In this document: positions 13,368 through 16,104 of the stretch, in pieces
Layout of the letters: every line of letters starts with the position of its first letter
Position numbering within the stretch: position 1 is the first letter of the stretch
From: JACQID01 sp035290885
GTDB taxonomy: Archaea > Aenigmatarchaeota > Aenigmatarchaeia > GW2011-AR5
Direction: 5' to 3'
DNA: 16,104 nucleotides
NCBI GenBank assembly: GCA_035290885.1
Contig: DATDTL010000031.1
Span: 1-16,104, forward strand
The notes under the pieces: generated by a model
The model's database searches: none
What the model was told of the DNA's origin: nothing
Seen by the model: the letters and a program-made list of their open reading frames with translations, nothing else
Position numbers and translations under genes: made by a program

Positions 13368-14087
13368 TCATTCCTTCGCTGCCTTCCACATCGTTTCAAA
13401 ATAGCCCGCGAACGTCCTGCTGAGTCCGGGATTCTCTATACTTACCATGGTAAGCGGGCTCGCGTGGATGAGTAAAATGACGCTGTCGCCGGACACCACA
13501 AAACCGCCGAGAAGTGGGTGCTCCATAGGGAGGTAGCGTATTTCCGAATTTTCTGATTTTACCGAAATTTTCGTGCCTTCCGGCACGATTATCCTTTCCT
13601 TTATCTTCCGCTGCACTATCTTCTGCATCATGCGCCTGCTGAAATTCGGGAACATCCTGCCAAAATCAAAACCTCCGCCCGCGGATATGTAATCCTTGCC
13701 CGAGGCAAGCATCTGCTTCATTATCACTTTTGCCGCTTTTTTGCCTGTATAAACCTCGGTCCTCACCGCGTCCGTTGAAACTTTCACGCCAGCGGTTTTC
13801 AGTGCAGGGACGATGCTTCTGAAATCCTCGTATCTTTCCCGCATGTCCTCTAGGATTGCATCTGGCGGCGCGGCAGAGAAGTATTTTTTCCCGTCCCGGA
13901 CGCTGAACGAAACAAGTCCCATGGACTGCAGTTCTGCCAGCACCTTATACGCCAACGTCCTCTCTACGCCGGATGCCGCGGCAGTGTATGAAGCCGTCGC
14001 TTCGCCTGACTTGAGCAGGCTGTAGTATATCTTTGCTTGTTTCCCGACAAGGCCCGCTTTCTCCAGAGCCTTCACGTATTTCATCAT
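13368..14087 (-). CDS. TrmB-family transcriptional regulator
   Basis: 239 residues. Residues about 5-75 form the TrmB-type winged helix: LEKAGLVGKQAKIYYSLLKSG, ATASYTAAASGVERTLAYKVLAELQSMGLV and the wing DGKKYFSAAPPDAIL. The rest is an effector-like domain with VRTEVYTGKKAAKVIMKQML, a Gly-rich stretch and a closing TFAGYFETMWKAAKE helix, as in the short TrmB proteins common in archaea; it lacks the long sugar-binding domain of Thermococcus TrmB. It is convergent with nusA (39-nt AT-rich gap) and divergent from the small protein and symporter genes, the arrangement of a local regulator. Two adjacent ATG codons (14087, 14084) can start it. A TATA-like TTTAAATATA at 14104-14113 implies a leaderless mRNA. 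Ligand unknown. Confidence 0.88.
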   Translation of the reverse strand: MMKYVKALEKAGLVGKQAKIYYSLLKSGEATASYTAAASGVERTLAYKVLAELQSMGLVSFSVRDGKKYFSAAPPDAILEDMRERYEDFRSIVPALKTAGVKVSTDAVRTEVYTGKKAAKVIMKQMLASGKDYISAGGGFDFGRMFPNFSRRMMQKIVQRKIKERIIVPEGTKISVKSENSEIRYLPMEHPLLGGFVVSGDSVILLIHASPLTMVSIENPGLSRTFAGYFETMWKAAKE

Positions 14088-14103
14088 TTCATAATGCCAT
14101 GCA

Positions 14104-14149
14104 TATATTTAAATCTGTTGTTATTTTTTCACAATAGTATTATATATAT
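14104..14149. promoter_or_regulatory. Divergent promoter region: regulator (-) and small protein/symporter (+)
   Basis: Minus-strand TTTAAATATA at 14104-14113 serves the TrmB-like gene; plus-strand TTATATATAT at 14140-14149 lies about 40 nt before the ATG at 14188. Only 26 nt separate the two boxes, so a regulator bound between them could control both directions. Confidence 0.5.
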
Positions 14150-14187
14150 GGGAAAAGGCTCTAAAGCATGCCAGCAATTGTACTGTT

Positions 14188-14427
14188 ATGCAATTGAACG
14201 TAAAGAATTTACTAATTACTGGTGGTCTCTTAGTGTCAGCATCAATGATGTGTTATGCCTTGTTGTGTATAGAAAGACATGACGAGGCAGTGCAACAGAC
14301 AAAACTTTATCAGACCCTTGCAGACGGGAAGCAAAACGAATGGAAGAACTTGGATGACGTACAAGGTGTTTACGTGCAGAAGGTGACGACGAACGCTCCG
14401 TATGCTCCGTATAATTCATCGTGGTGA
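14188..14427 (+). CDS. Small single-span membrane or secreted protein, unknown
   Basis: 79 residues. Residues about 8-27 (LLITGGLLVSASMMCYALLC) form one hydrophobic segment that could be a signal anchor; the remainder is polar and ends in NAPYAPYNSSW, rich in Tyr, Pro and Asn. I recognise no family. Support for coding is moderate: an own TATA box at suitable distance, a start directly before a hydrophobic N-terminus, and position ahead of a transporter. Some sodium:solute symporters have small membrane partner subunits, but those usually have two spans, so a partner role is speculation. If it is not a gene, 14150-14570 would be a noncoding leader of about 400 nt. Confidence 0.5.
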   Translation: MQLNVKNLLITGGLLVSASMMCYALLCIERHDEAVQQTKLYQTLADGKQNEWKNLDDVQGVYVQKVTTNAPYAPYNSSW

Positions 14428-14433
14428 AACGCG

Positions 14434-14519
14434 CATGAAGAAACAACTATATCAGAAATCGCTGCGGCCTCGTTGTTGCGTTCATGATATGACGCTTGCA
14501 GGAAAGGGCAGGACTTTCC
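14434..14519 (+). promoter_or_regulatory. Two successive hairpins in the leader of the symporter gene
   Basis: Hairpin 1: 14434-14447 pairs with 14472-14486 over 12 bp (two blocks of 6, CATGAA/TTCATG and AACAAC/GTTGTT) around a small internal loop, with a 24-nt loop. Hairpin 2: GGAAAG (14501-14506) with CTTTCC (14514-14519), 7-nt loop. Together they occupy most of the gap between the small protein gene and the symporter. They could be a structured leader or a terminator-like element; no known riboswitch class is recognised. No good gene is seen in 14428-14570. Confidence 0.4.
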
Positions 14520-14570
14520 ATAATGTTCTAATATGGACATATCTTTGTTATAGATTGGGGGCGGTTATCC

Positions 14571-15974
14571 ATAACATCCATCCTTGACATTGCCATAGTA
14601 GGGGCATACATGCTTCTGATGCTCGGGATAGGCTTTGTTGCGAGCAGGAGGCAGACGCTTGAGGGATATTTCGTCAACGACAGAAAGACGAAAATGCTTA
14701 TGATTCTTTCATCAACCGTTTCCACGCAAGTGGGGGCGGCCGTAGTAATAGGCACGGTAGGAGTAACGTACCAGTACGGCATAGGCTTCGGCATAGCCGC
14801 TTCAATAGCGGTAATATTGGGATGGATTATCGTGGCGCTCGTGGCTGGAAAAATAAAAGCGTTCGGTGACCGTTCAGGCGCATTCACCATCGGCGACTTC
14901 TACGAGCACAGGTATTCGAAAAGGACGAAGTATGCGGCTTCCGCGGTTCTTGCGATAGCTATATTCTTCTGGATGGCCGTGGGCTTCGTGGCATTGGGCG
15001 GCATGTTTTCAGTTCTGACCGGATGGGACATGGCTCTCATGATGCCGCTTGCAGCAGGCGTGACAATAGTATATTCCGCAACCGGCGGCATAAAGGCCGA
15101 CATATATTCTGATTTCATACAGTTCTGGATGATGCTCCTGTTATTCATAATGCTGATACCTTTGGGGCTTTCGCGCATCGGCGGACTGGAGGCATTCCGC
15201 TCTTTGGCATCGTCACATTTTTATCTATTCACTTACGGTGGACCGGGACTTTTCTTCGGCGTGATATTTCTTGCCATACCGTTTTCCCTTGTTTCCATGG
15301 ACGTCTGGCAGAGGATATACGCCTCGGAGAGCGGAGAGACGGCGAAGAAGGCGTTTACTCTGGCGGCGATAATAAACCCGATGTTCTACATCGGAGCGAC
15401 CGTGATAGGGCTCATAGCCGCGATCGCGTTTCCTAGAATTGCGCAGGACACGGCACTGTTCACGCTCATGCAGGCCGTGCTTCCTCCGGGGCTTTTGGGC
15501 ATAGGCATGGCATCGCTTATTGCTGTGGTTATGTCCAGCCTTGACAGCACCATAGTCATGCTTTCCACCATAGCCACAAAGGATTTCTACAAGTCCCTCA
15601 TAAACCGATCCGCGACACAACAGCAAATGCTCAGAACAGGAAAAGCTGCCGCCCTTATATCTTCCGTCACGGCGCTTGGGATAGCCTATGCCATGCCAAG
15701 CATAATAACGCTGACGATATACGGCACGTCCCTCATACTCGTTTTTGCCCCGGTGATCATAGGCGGCCTATTGTGGGAAAGGGCCACGGAAAAAGCAGCC
15801 ATATTGAGCATAATCACGGGTCTTGGGGCGACGTTCATTTTCATACCGACCGTGGGAGAAGCCGGCGTTTTGCTTGCCATGATATCATCAACCATCGCAT
15901 TCATGCTTGCGTCCTTTTTCGCCGGCAAGCCGGAAGGCGAACATTTTCATCCCGCTCATCAAGAACCTTTTTAA
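14571..15974 (+). CDS. Sodium:solute symporter (SSS family), start codon uncertain
   Basis: Polytopic membrane transporter of the SSS family with the LeuT-type fold, importing an unknown solute (for example proline, pantothenate or sugar) with Na+. From the ATG at 14610 it is 454 residues, with TLEGYFVNDRKTKML, STQVGAA, AFTIGDFYEHRYSK, YSATGGIKADIYSDFIQF and the family signature MSSLDSTIVMLSTIATKDFYK, whose two Ser belong to the conserved Na+ site. The ATG at 14610 falls inside the first hydrophobic helix: the codons before it read ITSILDIAIVGAY, which completes that helix in family style. No ATG, GTG or TTG is in frame between the stop at 14529 and 14610. I place the start at ATA 14571, 6 nt after GGGGGCGG, as a tentative non-AUG start; the safe alternative is 14610 with a shortened first helix. 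The TAA lies within a T-rich end (T5, T4) that may terminate the transcript. Confidence 0.85.
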   Translation: MTSILDIAIVGAYMLLMLGIGFVASRRQTLEGYFVNDRKTKMLMILSSTVSTQVGAAVVIGTVGVTYQYGIGFGIAASIAVILGWIIVALVAGKIKAFGDRSGAFTIGDFYEHRYSKRTKYAASAVLAIAIFFWMAVGFVALGGMFSVLTGWDMALMMPLAAGVTIVYSATGGIKADIYSDFIQFWMMLLLFIMLIPLGLSRIGGLEAFRSLASSHFYLFTYGGPGLFFGVIFLAIPFSLVSMDVWQRIYASESGETAKKAFTLAAIINPMFYIGATVIGLIAAIAFPRIAQDTALFTLMQAVLPPGLLGIGMASLIAVVMSSLDSTIVMLSTIATKDFYKSLINRSATQQQMLRTGKAAALISSVTALGIAYAMPSIITLTIYGTSLILVFAPVIIGGLLWERATEKAAILSIITGLGATFIFIPTVGEAGVLLAMISSTIAFMLASFFAGKPEGEHFHPAHQEPF

Positions 15975-16004
15975 CCTTTTACAATGAAAGAGATTAGTTC
16001 AATT

Positions 16005-16104
16005 ATGGCAGGAAATTTTGCAGCGAGGAAACTGAAGAAGAACAGGAAGAAGTTCAAGCTCAAGAAAGAGATATACAGGAGCCGCGTTTTCGGGTATCAC
16101 GACA
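16005..16104 (+). CDS. rps12: 30S ribosomal protein S12 (uS12), N-terminal part
   Basis: The first 33 codons, cut by the window end: MAGNFAARKLKKNRKKFK followed by LKKEIYRSRVFGYHD. This is the basic N-terminal tail of archaeal uS12 (FAARKL..RKKF..., then R-R-x-x-G). uS12 lies at the decoding centre of the small subunit. Archaeal gene order nusA-rps12-rps7 supports the call, although two or three unrelated genes intervene here. An in-frame ATG at 15984 would add MKEISSI; the ATG at 16005 gives the family-like N-terminus and is chosen. A TATA-like CTTTTTAACC at 15967-15976 would give a leader of about 10 nt, so rps12 likely has its own promoter. Confidence 0.88.
   Translation, partial: MAGNFAARKLKKNRKKFKLKKEIYRSRVFGYHD

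Noticed and set aside
14402..14587. 61-codon open frame between the small protein and the symporter
   Set aside because: Overlaps the end of the small protein gene and the hairpins; composition and sequence do not resemble a protein, and it ends inside the symporter's first helix.

Overview
The window is archaeal. It carries an archaeal RNA polymerase operon (rpoH, an unsplit rpoB, split rpoA1/rpoA2, an L30e-type protein, short NusA) and the start of archaeal rps12. Both tRNA genes contain bulge-helix-bulge (BHB) introns, a 5S rRNA gene stands alone, and TATA-type promoters sit just ahead of several leaderless or near-leaderless genes. Group I GroES/GroEL in place of a thermosome, tRNA introns outside the anticodon loop, and a shortened L30e suggest an uncultivated, possibly DPANN-like archaeon. 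I cannot place it more precisely from this window.

Layout. 1-624: a 5'-truncated MTA/SAH nucleosidase gene (+) with an in-frame TAG. 691-746: a strong hairpin in the convergent gap. 784-2140: two minus-strand genes, a helical protein of unknown function and a single-span membrane protein. 2264-4146: groES-groEL (minus), ending at a T-rich terminator. 4320-4958: a PQ-loop/SemiSWEET-like membrane protein (+) whose 3' end holds the promoter of the 5S rRNA gene (4964-5085). 5187-5416: tRNA-Asp with a T-loop intron, then tRNA-Lys with an anticodon-loop intron. 5438-13328: rpoH-rpoB-rpoA1-rpoA2-rpl30e-nusA, starting 21 nt after tRNA-Lys. 13368-15974: a TrmB-like regulator (minus), a small membrane protein and a sodium:solute symporter (+), inserted between nusA and rps12, which are usually adjacent in archaea. 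16005-end: N-terminus of uS12.

How the parts fit. One TATA box lies 5' of tRNA-Asp and none is visible between the tRNAs and rpoH, so tRNAs and polymerase genes may share a primary transcript that is cut by tRNA processing and intron splicing. GroES and GroEL are translationally coupled. The regulator and symporter have back-to-back promoters and may form a regulated uptake module.

The most unusual signal is in the RNA polymerase itself. The trigger loop in RpoA2 has Thr where a nearly universal His lies. The bridge helix in RpoA1 departs at several normally invariant positions. RpoB has Gly in place of a Lys near the RNA-DNA hybrid. The catalytic NADFDGDEM loop and both zinc sites are intact, so this reads as a working enzyme with a remodelled active centre, not a decayed one.
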